A stretch of 5,875 bases of DNA from the NCBI GenBank assembly GCA_031553675.1, contig JAVBLF010000134.1, forward strand, positions 1 through 5,875. The letters run 5' to 3'. The position numbers and the translations under genes were made by a program. How positions within the stretch are numbered: position 1 is the first letter of the stretch; every line of letters begins with the position of its first letter. The notes beneath the pieces are model-generated. The model was not told the DNA's origin. It saw nothing but the letters and a program-made list of their open reading frames with translations, and made no database searches. Below, piece after piece: positions 1 through 5,814 of the stretch. Origin of the DNA: JAVBLF01 sp031553675. Lineage in GTDB: Bacteria; Bacillota; Clostridia; Christensenellales; CALWSW01.

Positions 1-1
1 T

Positions 2-541
2 CGACTGTCTGTCGTCTTTCAGGTGATCGCCCAGAATCTGATCGGCTTCGACACGATGATCTTCGTGCTGGCCGCGCTCAATGTATGGATTTTTCACAGC
101 GCCCGTCGCGAAGCCGATCGCCTCTATCAGATCCTCCACCAAACGATCTTTCTGCCCGAACACGTCGCCCATCCGTCTGACGCACAGCGCAGCCTCAATG
201 CGCTGAAAGAGAGCGACCTCGTCGCGCTCCGCAAACGGGCTGAAAGCCTCTACAGCCATTTCGTCAACGTCACAGGGCTCTTTCCGCTCTTCGGCATCTT
301 GGGGACGGTCGTGTCCCTCATTCCGATGGCGGCCGACATGTTGAACATGCAACAGAACTTTTTTGCCGCCCTGACATCGACGTTCTGGGGCTTGGTCTTC
401 GCGATCGTCTTCAAAGCGTTTGACGGCTTTCTCGGCGCACGCATGGAGGACAACGAGAAAAACGTGGCGCTCTACCTCAACCGGCGCCCCATCCGCAACG
501 AGGAAACGCCATGCGCAACAAAGGAATCGCTTTCGACCTGA
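2..541 (+). CDS. ExbB/TolQ/MotA-family proton channel subunit (5' end outside window)
   Basis: This is probably the channel subunit of an inner-membrane motor that uses the proton gradient to drive an ExbD/TolR-like partner. Numbering from the GTG at 23, a first membrane segment spans about residues 11-27, followed by a charged cytoplasmic stretch (28-78). A second segment (about 83-105) carries PLFGILGTVVSLI, which matches the Pro/Gly-rich PLLGLLGTV motif of ExbB/TolQ. A third (about 113-135) carries ALTSTFWGL, which matches the conserved Thr-containing helix lining the proton path. The frame stays open to the window edge and no ribosome binding site precedes the GTG at 23, so the real start is probably upstream and the gene is listed as 5'-partial. 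Its end overlaps the next gene by 31 nt, implying translational coupling. Family membership is well supported. Whether it is a TonB-energising, Tol-like or other motor cannot be decided from this window. Confidence 0.8.
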   Translation, partial: RLSVVFQVIAQNLIGFDTMIFVLAALNVWIFHSARREADRLYQILHQTIFLPEHVAHPSDAQRSLNALKESDLVALRKRAESLYSHFVNVTGLFPLFGILGTVVSLIPMAADMLNMQQNFFAALTSTFWGLVFAIVFKAFDGFLGARMEDNEKNVALYLNRRPIRNEETPCATKESLST

Positions 542-1077
542 CGCCGCTGCTCGACGTCATCCTGATCCTGATGTTCATCATCCTGGTGCAGGGACACGGG
601 CAGGTGGAACGCGCGCAGACGGCCGCTGCATCGAGCGAGACGGATCGCAGAGCGATCGCCGCAGCCCTCGATGCGACGCGTGCCGAAAACGAGGCGCTGT
701 CTTCCGACAACGATACGCTCCGACGGCAGATGGGCGCGCGAAACGCCGTACTCGACAATAGCGCCACGATCGCCATCAGCGTCGAGACGGCGGACGAGGG
801 GCGGATGCTACGGATCGAAACGGAAGGGCAGGGCGTGCGTTCGATCCCGATCCGTTGGGAAGACCGCAACAGCGCCGCCAACGAATTGCGTGCCGCGCTC
901 ACCCAAGGCGTGAAAGCGGCGGGCGACCAACCGGTATACCTCGTGTTTGTGTTTGACCGCAACGAGATCTACCAGACCGATTATGCGTTGGTGCGCGACG
1001 CCTTGCAAGCTTGCAAAAGCACGCCGCACGTCTACACCGTGGAAGTCGATGCGGCTGAGTCGCGTTCGGCCGATTGA
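511..1077 (+). CDS. ExbD/TolR-like biopolymer transport protein with extended linker
   Basis: Likely proton-responsive partner of the preceding ExbB-like channel, anchored by one N-terminal helix with its bulk in the periplasm. The N-terminus has FDLTPLLDVILILMFIILV (residues 8-26), the ExbD/TolR signature, with Asp15 in the position of the essential proton-carrying aspartate. Residues about 31-80 are rich in Ala, Glu, Arg and Asp and look like a coiled coil or long helix. Residues about 85-182 resemble the ExbD/TolR periplasmic domain, notably VYLVFVFDRNEIYQTDYALV, which parallels the family's strand-Asp-x-Tyr-helix pattern. At 188 aa it is longer than typical ExbD (about 140 aa), the extra length being the linker. 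The ATG at 511 is preceded by GAGGA (500-504) at a 6-nt spacing and lies inside the end of the upstream gene. The membrane motif is clear. The periplasmic fold assignment is somewhat weaker. Confidence 0.8.
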   Translation: MRNKGIAFDLTPLLDVILILMFIILVQGHGQVERAQTAAASSETDRRAIAAALDATRAENEALSSDNDTLRRQMGARNAVLDNSATIAISVETADEGRMLRIETEGQGVRSIPIRWEDRNSAANELRAALTQGVKAAGDQPVYLVFVFDRNEIYQTDYALVRDALQACKSTPHVYTVEVDAAESRSAD

Positions 1078-1097
1078 CCATGGGACGAGGAAAGATC

Positions 1098-1580
1098 ATG
1101 CAGAATGACCATTTGCCGGACGCCGCTCCGGACGAGAGGAAACGCCGCCGTTCGCGCGCCCGAAAGCGTGGCAAACGAAGCCGCCAGGCCGTCGTGGGAA
1201 CGGGCATTGCCGCGCTGCTTCTGCTCGGTGGCTTTGGCCTGGGGAAGGGTTGGGGGTGGCCGGCCGCTTCCAATGGCGCAGCGCCCGCCGTCGCGATCGA
1301 ATCGGACGCGGTGGAGCGTGCCGATGCGTCGGCGTCGCCGACACAAGCCTCGGAAAAGGGCATCGTCGAAGTGCGCGAAGATCGAATCTTCTACCTCGGG
1401 CAGCCGATCGCGATCGACGCGCTGCGGGAATCCATCCTGCGCGATTACGAGGCGGGCGCGATCTGGGCGCTTCGGGATGCCCACGCCAAAAAGGCGCGTT
1501 ACGACGAAGCGCGCGCCTTGATGACCGAGCTCGCGATCAACTTCATCGAGATCGAGGCGGCCGTCTCCGAAAGCGAATGA
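1098..1580 (+). CDS. Small single-span membrane protein with ExbD/TolR-like C-terminal domain
   Basis: A 160-aa protein of unproven function. Residues 13-29 are extremely basic (KRRRSRARKRGKRSR), which places the N-terminus in the cytoplasm. Residues 31-49 form a Gly/Leu-rich membrane helix, residues 52-85 an Ala/Pro/Ser-rich linker, and residues 88-152 a compact domain. That domain (IVEVREDRIFYLGQPIAIDALRE, then ALRDAHAKKARYDEARALM) follows the ExbD/TolR periplasmic pattern: strand, turn, strand, 'G-x-x-I' and helix, then strand, Asp and Tyr-containing helix. The membrane helix has no acidic residue, so it could not carry protons as ExbD does. The ATG at 1098 is chosen because GAGGAA (1087-1092) precedes it at good spacing. 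The frame could also start at ATG 1080 or TTG 1074, but these lack comparable sites. It starts 20 nt after the ExbD-like gene and probably belongs to the same motor complex. The domain call is by eye. Confidence 0.7.
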   Translation: MQNDHLPDAAPDERKRRRSRARKRGKRSRQAVVGTGIAALLLLGGFGLGKGWGWPAASNGAAPAVAIESDAVERADASASPTQASEKGIVEVREDRIFYLGQPIAIDALRESILRDYEAGAIWALRDAHAKKARYDEARALMTELAINFIEIEAAVSESE

Positions 1581-1586
1581 GATAAA

Positions 1587-1613
1587 AAAAAAGTGGCGAT
1601 GGGCCACTTTTTT
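1587..1613. terminator. Bidirectional intrinsic terminator between convergent operons
   Basis: A perfect inverted repeat with an A-tract, GTGGC, a 5-nt GATGG loop, GCCAC and a T-tract. The stem is GC-rich at the top, and the flanking runs of at least six A and six T supply a U-tract on either strand. It sits 6 nt after the stop of the ExbD-like domain gene on + and 10 nt past the stop of the DUF47 gene on -, so it can end both transcripts. Confidence 0.9.
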
Positions 1614-1623
1614 GGCAGGGAGC

Positions 1624-2247
1624 TTAGGAGTTTTTCATCACGATGCCCTTGACGAAGTTGGCCGTCTCTTCGCAGCGGTCGCAGCACTTTTCGAGGCGGT
1701 AGAAGACTTCCGTCCAGGCCATGACTTCGAGCGGGCTCCGGTTTTCGACATAGAGCTTTCGCACCGACTGCATGTAGAGGCGATCGCCGTCTTCTTCAAG
1801 CGTGTTGACCGCGACGGCGGCGTCTTGCAGGGCTTTGGGTTTTTTGAAGTTCGCGAATTCGCGAAAGACCGTCCGCAGCGTCTCGCAGCAAGCCGTGATG
1901 ATCTCGCAAAACTCGCAAGCTTCCGGCAGAATCGTCTTGAGGTTGAACATGTAGATCTTGATCAAGACGTCCTCGATCGCATCGGTGATGTCGTCGATCA
2001 TGTAGGCGATCGAGGCGATGTCTTCGCGGTCGATCGGCGTGATGAATTCCGCCATCAACTTCTCGTAGATCTCGTGTACGCCTTCGTCGGCGGCGTTTTC
2101 GATCGCGTGCATCTTCGTTAGGCGAAGCTGTAGATGCTCCGGGTCAAAGTCCTTGAGGTGGCTGTCAAGCTCGACCGCCGCCTGGCAGGAATAGTCGATC
2201 AAGCCGACCAGCATTTTGAAGTAATCGTTTGTACGTCCGAAAGCCAT
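1624..2247 (-). CDS. DUF47 (PhoU-like) protein, partner of PiT phosphate transporter
   Basis: A 207-aa, all-helical cytoplasmic protein of the DUF47 family, distantly related to PhoU and usually encoded beside PiT permeases, where it is thought to regulate or assist phosphate uptake. Visible family marks are E-x3-D type metal-binding motifs: ENAAD (50-54), the acidic helix around MIDDITDAIED (83-93), EEDGD (151-155) and EKCCD (186-190). Length fits the family. The protein has several cysteines, including CEFC (111-114) and CCDRC (188-192). The ATG at 2247 is preceded on the minus strand by AAGGAGGG at a 6-nt spacing. That site overlaps the stop codon of pit, only 12 nt upstream, so the two genes are co-transcribed and probably translationally coupled. 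The gene converges on the ExbB/D set and shares its terminator. Family assignment is confident. The precise regulatory role is not established. Confidence 0.9.
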   Translation of the reverse strand: MAFGRTNDYFKMLVGLIDYSCQAAVELDSHLKDFDPEHLQLRLTKMHAIENAADEGVHEIYEKLMAEFITPIDREDIASIAYMIDDITDAIEDVLIKIYMFNLKTILPEACEFCEIITACCETLRTVFREFANFKKPKALQDAAVAVNTLEEDGDRLYMQSVRKLYVENRSPLEVMAWTEVFYRLEKCCDRCEETANFVKGIVMKNS

Positions 2248-2259
2248 GGGAACCCTCCT

Positions 2260-3312
2260 TTAGAATAACCACATGAAGATCTTGGCCATGATGTAGCCGA
2301 TCAGTCCGCAGCCGGGAAAGGTGAGAATCCAGGCGGACATCATTTCCCTGACGACATTCCAGTTGACCGATTTGAGGCGTTTGGCCGCGCCGACACCCAT
2401 GATGGCGGTCGTTTTCGTGTGCGTCGTGCTGACGGGAAGTCCGGTCAGCGACGACACGAGCAGGCAGAGCGCCGCCGCCATGTCGGCCGAAAATCCCTGG
2501 TATTTTTCCAGCTTGACCATGTCCATTCCGACGGTCTTGATGATGCGCATGCCGCCGATCGAGGTGCCGAAGGCCATGACGAGCGAGCAGAGGACCATGA
2601 GCCAGATCGGGATGACGAAATTGCTGATATCGGTCTGCCCCTTGGACAGGAAGATGCCCAACATGAAGACGCCCATGAACTTCTGGCCATCCTGCGCGCC
2701 GTGCATGAAGGCCATGGCCGCGGCGCCGCCGATTTGCGCGCCGTGGAAAAAGCGGAGCGTGTGCCCGCGGTGCATGCGGCGGCATATCTGTTCGATGCCC
2801 TTGACGACGACGTAACCCATGCCGAAGCCGAGCGCCGTCGAAAACACGAGGCCGTAGACGACTTTGAGCCACTCCGCGCCGTTGATGCCGGCCAGACTGC
2901 CGTGTGCCGCGATGGCCGCGCCCGTCACGCCCGCGATCAAGGCGTGGCTCTCGCTCGTAGGGATGCCGAACCACCAGGCGACCGTCGCCCACAGCACGAT
3001 CGCGAAAAGGGCCGCACACAGCGCGATCAGCGCCTCGTGCGCGTTCGAGCCAAAGTCAACCATATTGTAGATCGTCTGCATGACGGTGGCGTTGACAGCC
3101 GTCATGACGAGCACGCCCAAAAAGTTGAACACGACGGCCATGTAGATCGCCGCTTGGGGACTCATCGCCCGGGTCGAGACGCAGGTCGCGATCGCGTTGG
3201 GCGCGTCTGTCCAGCCGTTGACAAGGATGACGCCGAGCGTCAGCAGTGTGATGAAAAACAGGGGGGGACTCGTGGTCAGATTCTTTAAAAAGTCCGTCAG
3301 ATGAATGGTCAT
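2260..3312 (-). CDS. pit: PiT-family low-affinity inorganic phosphate transporter
   Basis: A 350-aa integral membrane phosphate permease, expected to co-transport phosphate (probably as a metal-phosphate complex) with cations. Both inverted-repeat signatures of the family are visible. The N-terminal one is NGWTDAPNAIAT (32-43), followed by GIPTSESHALIAG (116-128). The C-terminal one is HGAQDGQKFMG (204-214), followed by GLPVSTTHTKTTAIMG (291-306). About ten hydrophobic segments are spread over the length, with a basic cytoplasmic loop around 172-187. The first residue is taken as the ATG at 3312, which has AAGGAGG 5 nt upstream (CCTCCTT at 3318-3324 on +). An in-frame extension of 14 codons to 3354 has no such support. 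It is first in the operon, with the DUF47 gene following. No clear promoter or PHO-type operator was found upstream on the minus strand. The second signature has Gln and Gly where many PiT proteins have Asn and Ala. Confidence 0.93.
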   Translation of the reverse strand: MTIHLTDFLKNLTTSPPLFFITLLTLGVILVNGWTDAPNAIATCVSTRAMSPQAAIYMAVVFNFLGVLVMTAVNATVMQTIYNMVDFGSNAHEALIALCAALFAIVLWATVAWWFGIPTSESHALIAGVTGAAIAAHGSLAGINGAEWLKVVYGLVFSTALGFGMGYVVVKGIEQICRRMHRGHTLRFFHGAQIGGAAAMAFMHGAQDGQKFMGVFMLGIFLSKGQTDISNFVIPIWLMVLCSLVMAFGTSIGGMRIIKTVGMDMVKLEKYQGFSADMAAALCLLVSSLTGLPVSTTHTKTTAIMGVGAAKRLKSVNWNVVREMMSAWILTFPGCGLIGYIMAKIFMWLF

Positions 3313-3456
3313 GGGCGCCTCCTTCGCAGTATAAACCCGATAATACAATAGCACGATCCTGAAATTTTCGCCATAGAACTATTGAAAGACACTCCATCGC
3401 GATGAGGGATCCCGTTTTGGCCGCGAAGAAGCCTTCGAAAAGCCGCGGCGAAGTGC

Positions 3457-3485
3457 TTGACAAAGCGAAGCGGATCTCGTAAAAT
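3457..3485 (+). promoter_or_regulatory. Sigma-70/SigA-type promoter of the T-box-controlled gene
   Basis: TTGACA (3457-3462) matches the -35 consensus exactly. TAAAAT (3480-3485) matches the -10 consensus at five of six positions, with an exact 17-bp spacer. The expected transcription start is about 3491-3493, just before Stem I of the T-box leader, which is where such promoters sit. The region back to the divergent pit start (3313-3456) shows no other feature I can support. Confidence 0.85.
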
Positions 3486-3499
3486 GGACAAAATAGAAA

Positions 3500-3768
3500 A
3501 AAGCTTTGACGAGGAAAAGTAGGCCGAACATCCCGTTCAGAGAGTTGCCGTTCGCTGTGAGGCAACCGGGATCTAGGGTGAAGCTCGCCTCCGAGCCGCG
3601 CACTGAAAGCCGTTTTTTGCTCTAGGCTGCGCCGGAATCTCCGCCGTTATCGGGTGAGCGCGTTGCTTGACGCGCGCAGAGTGGGCGCTTGTGCGCCAAT
3701 TGGAGTGGTACCGCGGAAGTACGGACTTTCGTCTCCTACATTTGGATAGGAGAGGACAGTCCGTTTTT
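3500..3768 (+). ncRNA. T-box riboswitch leader (transcriptional), specifier probably CTC (Leu)
   Basis: A complete T-box leader that senses uncharged tRNA and prevents termination. Stem I: a K-turn-like GA motif (GAC 3508-3510 with CGA 3592-3594), a short helix GAGG 3511-3514 with CCTC 3588-3591, specifier-loop AGTA (3518-3521), ATCCCG 3530-3535 pairing with CGGGAT 3567-3572, an AG-bulge region (3536-3543), and distal helix GTTGCC 3544-3549 with GGCAAC 3561-3566. A Stem II-like helix spans about 3598-3632. Hairpins follow at 3658-3675 and 3684-3697 (Stem III). The T-box bulge TGGTACC (3706-3712) is bounded by GGAG/CTCC (3702-3705 with 3733-3736) and GCGGAAG/CTTTCGT (3713-3719 with 3726-3732). 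The specifier is read as CTC (3584-3586, Leu) followed by G. GCT (Ala) at 3583-3585 is the main alternative. The bulge TGGT expects a tRNA ending in ACCA (A73), which fits Leu and Ala. T-box identity is near certain. The amino acid is tentative. Confidence 0.93.
3721..3768 (+). terminator. Regulated T-box terminator
   Basis: Stem arms ACGGAC (3721-3726) with GTCCGT (3759-3764) and TCTCCTA (3732-3738) with TAGGAGA (3747-3753), an imperfect middle, an 8-nt loop and a T-run at 3764-3768. The left arms use the same bases as the right halves of the antiterminator (3726-3736), so the two structures are mutually exclusive. This is the expected T-box switch. Confidence 0.9.
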
Positions 3769-3796
3769 AGTTGTCTTCTCAAAGCAATTCACATTC

Positions 3797-3802
3797 AGGA
3801 GG
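3797..3802 (+). promoter_or_regulatory. Ribosome binding site fixing the acyl-CoA synthetase start
   Basis: AGGAGG, 8 nt before the ATG at 3811 and downstream of the T-box terminator. It decides between this start and an in-frame upstream ATG at 3667 that lies inside the leader RNA. Confidence 0.9.
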
Positions 3803-3810
3803 AATGCGAT

Positions 3811-5481
3811 ATGACGAACCAACACCTGATCGACCTGCCCTTGGGCGCGCTCCTGGCCAACACAGCCAAACGTTTCCCGGATCATCTGGCGGTCAAGTAC
3901 ACCGAGCGGGACTACGAGCGTAGCTACAGCGAATTTAACGCCGAGTGCGACGCCGTCGCCAAAGGCTTGTATGCCATGGGGATTCGCAAGGGCGATCACG
4001 TCGCGATTTGGGCGACGAATGTCCCCGAATGGTTGGTCGCGGTCTTTGCGACGGCCAAGATCGGCGCCGTTCTCGTCACGGTCAACACGAATTACAAGAT
4101 CTTCGAGCTCGAATACCTGCTCCGCCAAAGCGACAGCAAGGCGCTGATCCTGATCGACGGCTTCAAGGACGCCAATTACCTCGAGATCTTCGACACGCTT
4201 TGCCCGTCCTGCAAGACCAGCCAACCCGGCGAACTCAGCCATCCCATGCTGCCCATGCTCAAGCACGTCGTCTACGTCGGCGAAGACACGCCGCCCGGCA
4301 TGTACAATTGGCGGGACATCGAGGACATGGGGAAGGACGTGTCCGACGACACCATGCGCGGCGTCGCCTTCTCGATCAGTTGCCACGACGTGATCAACAT
4401 CCAATACACGTCCGGTACGACGGGCTTTCCCAAGGGCGTCATGCTCTCGCATTACAACATCGTCAACAACGGCCTCTGCATTGGCGATCGCATGAAGTTC
4501 ACCGAGGACGACAAGCTCTGCATCCCCGTGCCTTTCTTCCACTGCTTCGGCCTCGTGCTCGCCATCATGGCCTGCGTGACGCACGGCACGAGCATGGTGC
4601 CCCTCGTCGCCTATCACCCACTGCGGGTCATGGAAGCCGTACAAAACGAGCAATGCACCGCCCTGCACGGCGTGCCAACCATGTTCATCGGCGTGCTGGA
4701 ACATCCCGAGTTCCGCAATTTCACTTTCCCCAGGCTGCGCACCGGCATCATGGCGGGTTCCCCCTGCCCGATCAAGGTCATGCAGCAGGTGGTCGATGAC
4801 ATGGGCATGCGCGACATCACGATCGTCTACGGTTTGACCGAAGCGTCTCCGGGCTGCACCCAGACAACGACCGACGACACGATCGAGCGCCGCGTTTCGA
4901 CGGTCGGCCGCGTCTTCCCCGGCGTCGAGGCCAAGGTCGTCGATCCCGAAACAGGCGAAGAACTGCCCCCGAATACCCCCGGTGAGTTTTGCGCGCGCGG
5001 CTATAACATCATGAAAGGCTACTACAAGATGCCCGAGGCGACCGCCCAGGTCATCGACACGGACGGCTGGCTGCATTCGGGCGACCTCGCGTCGGTCGAC
5101 GAGGAGGGCTACTTCAAGATCACCGGCCGCATCAAGGACATGATCATCCGCGGCGGGGAAAACATCTATCCCAAGGAGATCGAGGAGTTTTTGTACACCT
5201 ACGAGCCCATCCGCGACGTCCAGGTGATCGGCGTACCGTCAAAGCAGTATGGCGAAGAGATATGCGCCTGTGTTATCCTGAAAGAAAGCGCGTCTGTCAC
5301 CGAAGACGAGATCAAAGAACACGTCCGGAGCCACATGGCGCGCCACAAAACGCCCAAATACATCTGGGTCATGGATGCCTTCCCGACCACGGCCAGCGGC
5401 AAGATCCAAAAGTACAAGCTGCGCGAAGGAGCGATCGACCTCTTCCACCTCGGCGAGGAGGCCGCCATCGAAACGGCTTAG
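3811..5481 (+). CDS. AMP-dependent acyl-CoA synthetase (ANL superfamily)
   Basis: A 556-aa cytoplasmic ligase expected to adenylate a carboxylic acid with ATP and transfer the acyl group to CoA. Core motifs in order: P-loop YTSGTTGFPKG (199-209), substrate-pocket region around PFFHCFG (241-247), YGLTE (340-344), HSGDL (422-426), hinge GRIKDMIIRGGENIYPKEIE (439-458) and C-terminal TASGKIQK (527-534), with catalytic Lys531. Length is normal, and no motif residue is missing. The pattern resembles the medium-chain/ACSF2-like acyl-CoA synthetases rather than acetyl-CoA synthetase, but the substrate cannot be read from the sequence. The start is the ATG at 3811, with AGGAGG (3797-3802) 8 nt before it. 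The open frame extends back to 3667 but runs through the T-box and terminator, so that extension is not real. It appears to be a single-gene unit under T-box control, which points to a role linked to amino-acid supply. That link is inference. Confidence 0.93.
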   Translation: MTNQHLIDLPLGALLANTAKRFPDHLAVKYTERDYERSYSEFNAECDAVAKGLYAMGIRKGDHVAIWATNVPEWLVAVFATAKIGAVLVTVNTNYKIFELEYLLRQSDSKALILIDGFKDANYLEIFDTLCPSCKTSQPGELSHPMLPMLKHVVYVGEDTPPGMYNWRDIEDMGKDVSDDTMRGVAFSISCHDVINIQYTSGTTGFPKGVMLSHYNIVNNGLCIGDRMKFTEDDKLCIPVPFFHCFGLVLAIMACVTHGTSMVPLVAYHPLRVMEAVQNEQCTALHGVPTMFIGVLEHPEFRNFTFPRLRTGIMAGSPCPIKVMQQVVDDMGMRDITIVYGLTEASPGCTQTTTDDTIERRVSTVGRVFPGVEAKVVDPETGEELPPNTPGEFCARGYNIMKGYYKMPEATAQVIDTDGWLHSGDLASVDEEGYFKITGRIKDMIIRGGENIYPKEIEEFLYTYEPIRDVQVIGVPSKQYGEEICACVILKESASVTEDEIKEHVRSHMARHKTPKYIWVMDAFPTTASGKIQKYKLREGAIDLFHLGEEAAIETA

Positions 5482-5530
5482 GATCGCATGGGAGCGAATG
5501 CAAACCAAGTGTTGCAAGTCGCAATGTTTA

Positions 5531-5755
5531 GGCCGTTTTGCTGCAACGGGCAATAATCAATGCGAATCAAGGTTACGAACCTAACGTATTGCGAGGCCGT
5601 TTGGCTGCATCGGGCGATTGATAATGCGAATCAAGGGTAACCAACCTAACGTATCGCAAGGCTGTTTTGCTGCAACGGGCGATTGATAATGCGAATCAAG
5701 GGTTACCAACTTAACGTATCGCGAGGCTGTTTTACTGCAACGGGCGATTGATAAT
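5531..5755. repeat. Tandem repeat, about 3.5 units of 64-65 bp
   Basis: Units start at 5531 (64 bp), 5595 (65 bp), 5660 (65 bp) and 5725 (31 bp, truncated). Each starts GGCYGTTT, followed by CTGCAACGGGC or close variants, and full units continue to GCGAATCAAGG and CTAACGTAT. Units 2 and 3 differ at only a few bases. Unit 1 is the most diverged. A degraded earlier partial unit may lie at about 5494-5530 (GCGAATGCAAACCAAG, then GTCGCAATG). There is no open frame of note, and the repeats lie directly after the acyl-CoA synthetase gene. The last unit merges into the palindrome at 5741. Confidence 0.9.
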
Positions 5756-5814
5756 CGCCCCTACAGGCGCACAAACAAGGCTTACGGGGTGTAGGGGCGA
5801 TTATCAATCGCCCG
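5741..5814. repeat. Large palindromic intergenic element (MITE/REP-like)
   Basis: Two perfect 25-bp inverted arms (5741-5765 and 5790-5814) flank a 24-nt centre. Each arm contains its own small palindrome, GGGCGATT, 3 nt, AATCGCCC (5742-5760 on the left), so the element is nested. The arms end inward with CTACA/TGTAG. The transcript would form a very stable hairpin in either direction and could block readthrough, but no T-run follows, so it is not a standard intrinsic terminator. It encodes no transposase. Short GC-rich palindromes of this style are common mobile intergenic repeats in bacteria. I infer that class from form only. Beyond it, 5815-5875 shows only a weak TTGGG/CCCAA hairpin (5816-5829) and nothing else I can support. 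Confidence 0.85.

Noticed and set aside
2..1580. Zorya-type anti-phage defence system, suggested by ExbB/MotA-like and ExbD-like genes together
   Set aside because: ZorB carries an OmpA/MotB-type peptidoglycan-binding domain and Zorya adds helicase or nuclease genes. None is visible, and the small subunits look like ExbD/TolR.
2419..3288. 289-codon open frame on the plus strand opposite pit
   Set aside because: Arg/Asp/His-rich composition and no recognisable domain. It is the antisense shadow of a clear PiT gene.
3313..3354. 14-codon upstream extension of pit on the minus strand
   Set aside because: AAGGAGG lies 5 nt before the ATG at 3312, inside this extension. The longer start has no such site.
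3313..3456. Promoter for the divergent pit operon
   Set aside because: AT-rich candidates on the minus strand (TATTGT, TATTAT, TATACT within 3325-3355) lack a convincing -35 at correct spacing, so none is called.
3667..3810. 48-codon in-frame N-terminal extension of the acyl-CoA synthetase from ATG 3667
   Set aside because: It runs through the T-box bulge, antiterminator and terminator, has no ribosome binding site and encodes nothing family-like, while AGGAGG sits correctly before ATG 3811.
3736..5076. 446-codon open frame on the minus strand opposite the acyl-CoA synthetase
   Set aside because: Low-complexity His/Asp/Val/Gly-rich translation typical of the antisense of a GC-rich gene. No motifs, and it would run over the T-box leader.
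5531..5755. CRISPR array
   Set aside because: The whole 64-65 bp unit is repeated with no unique spacers, and no cas genes are present.
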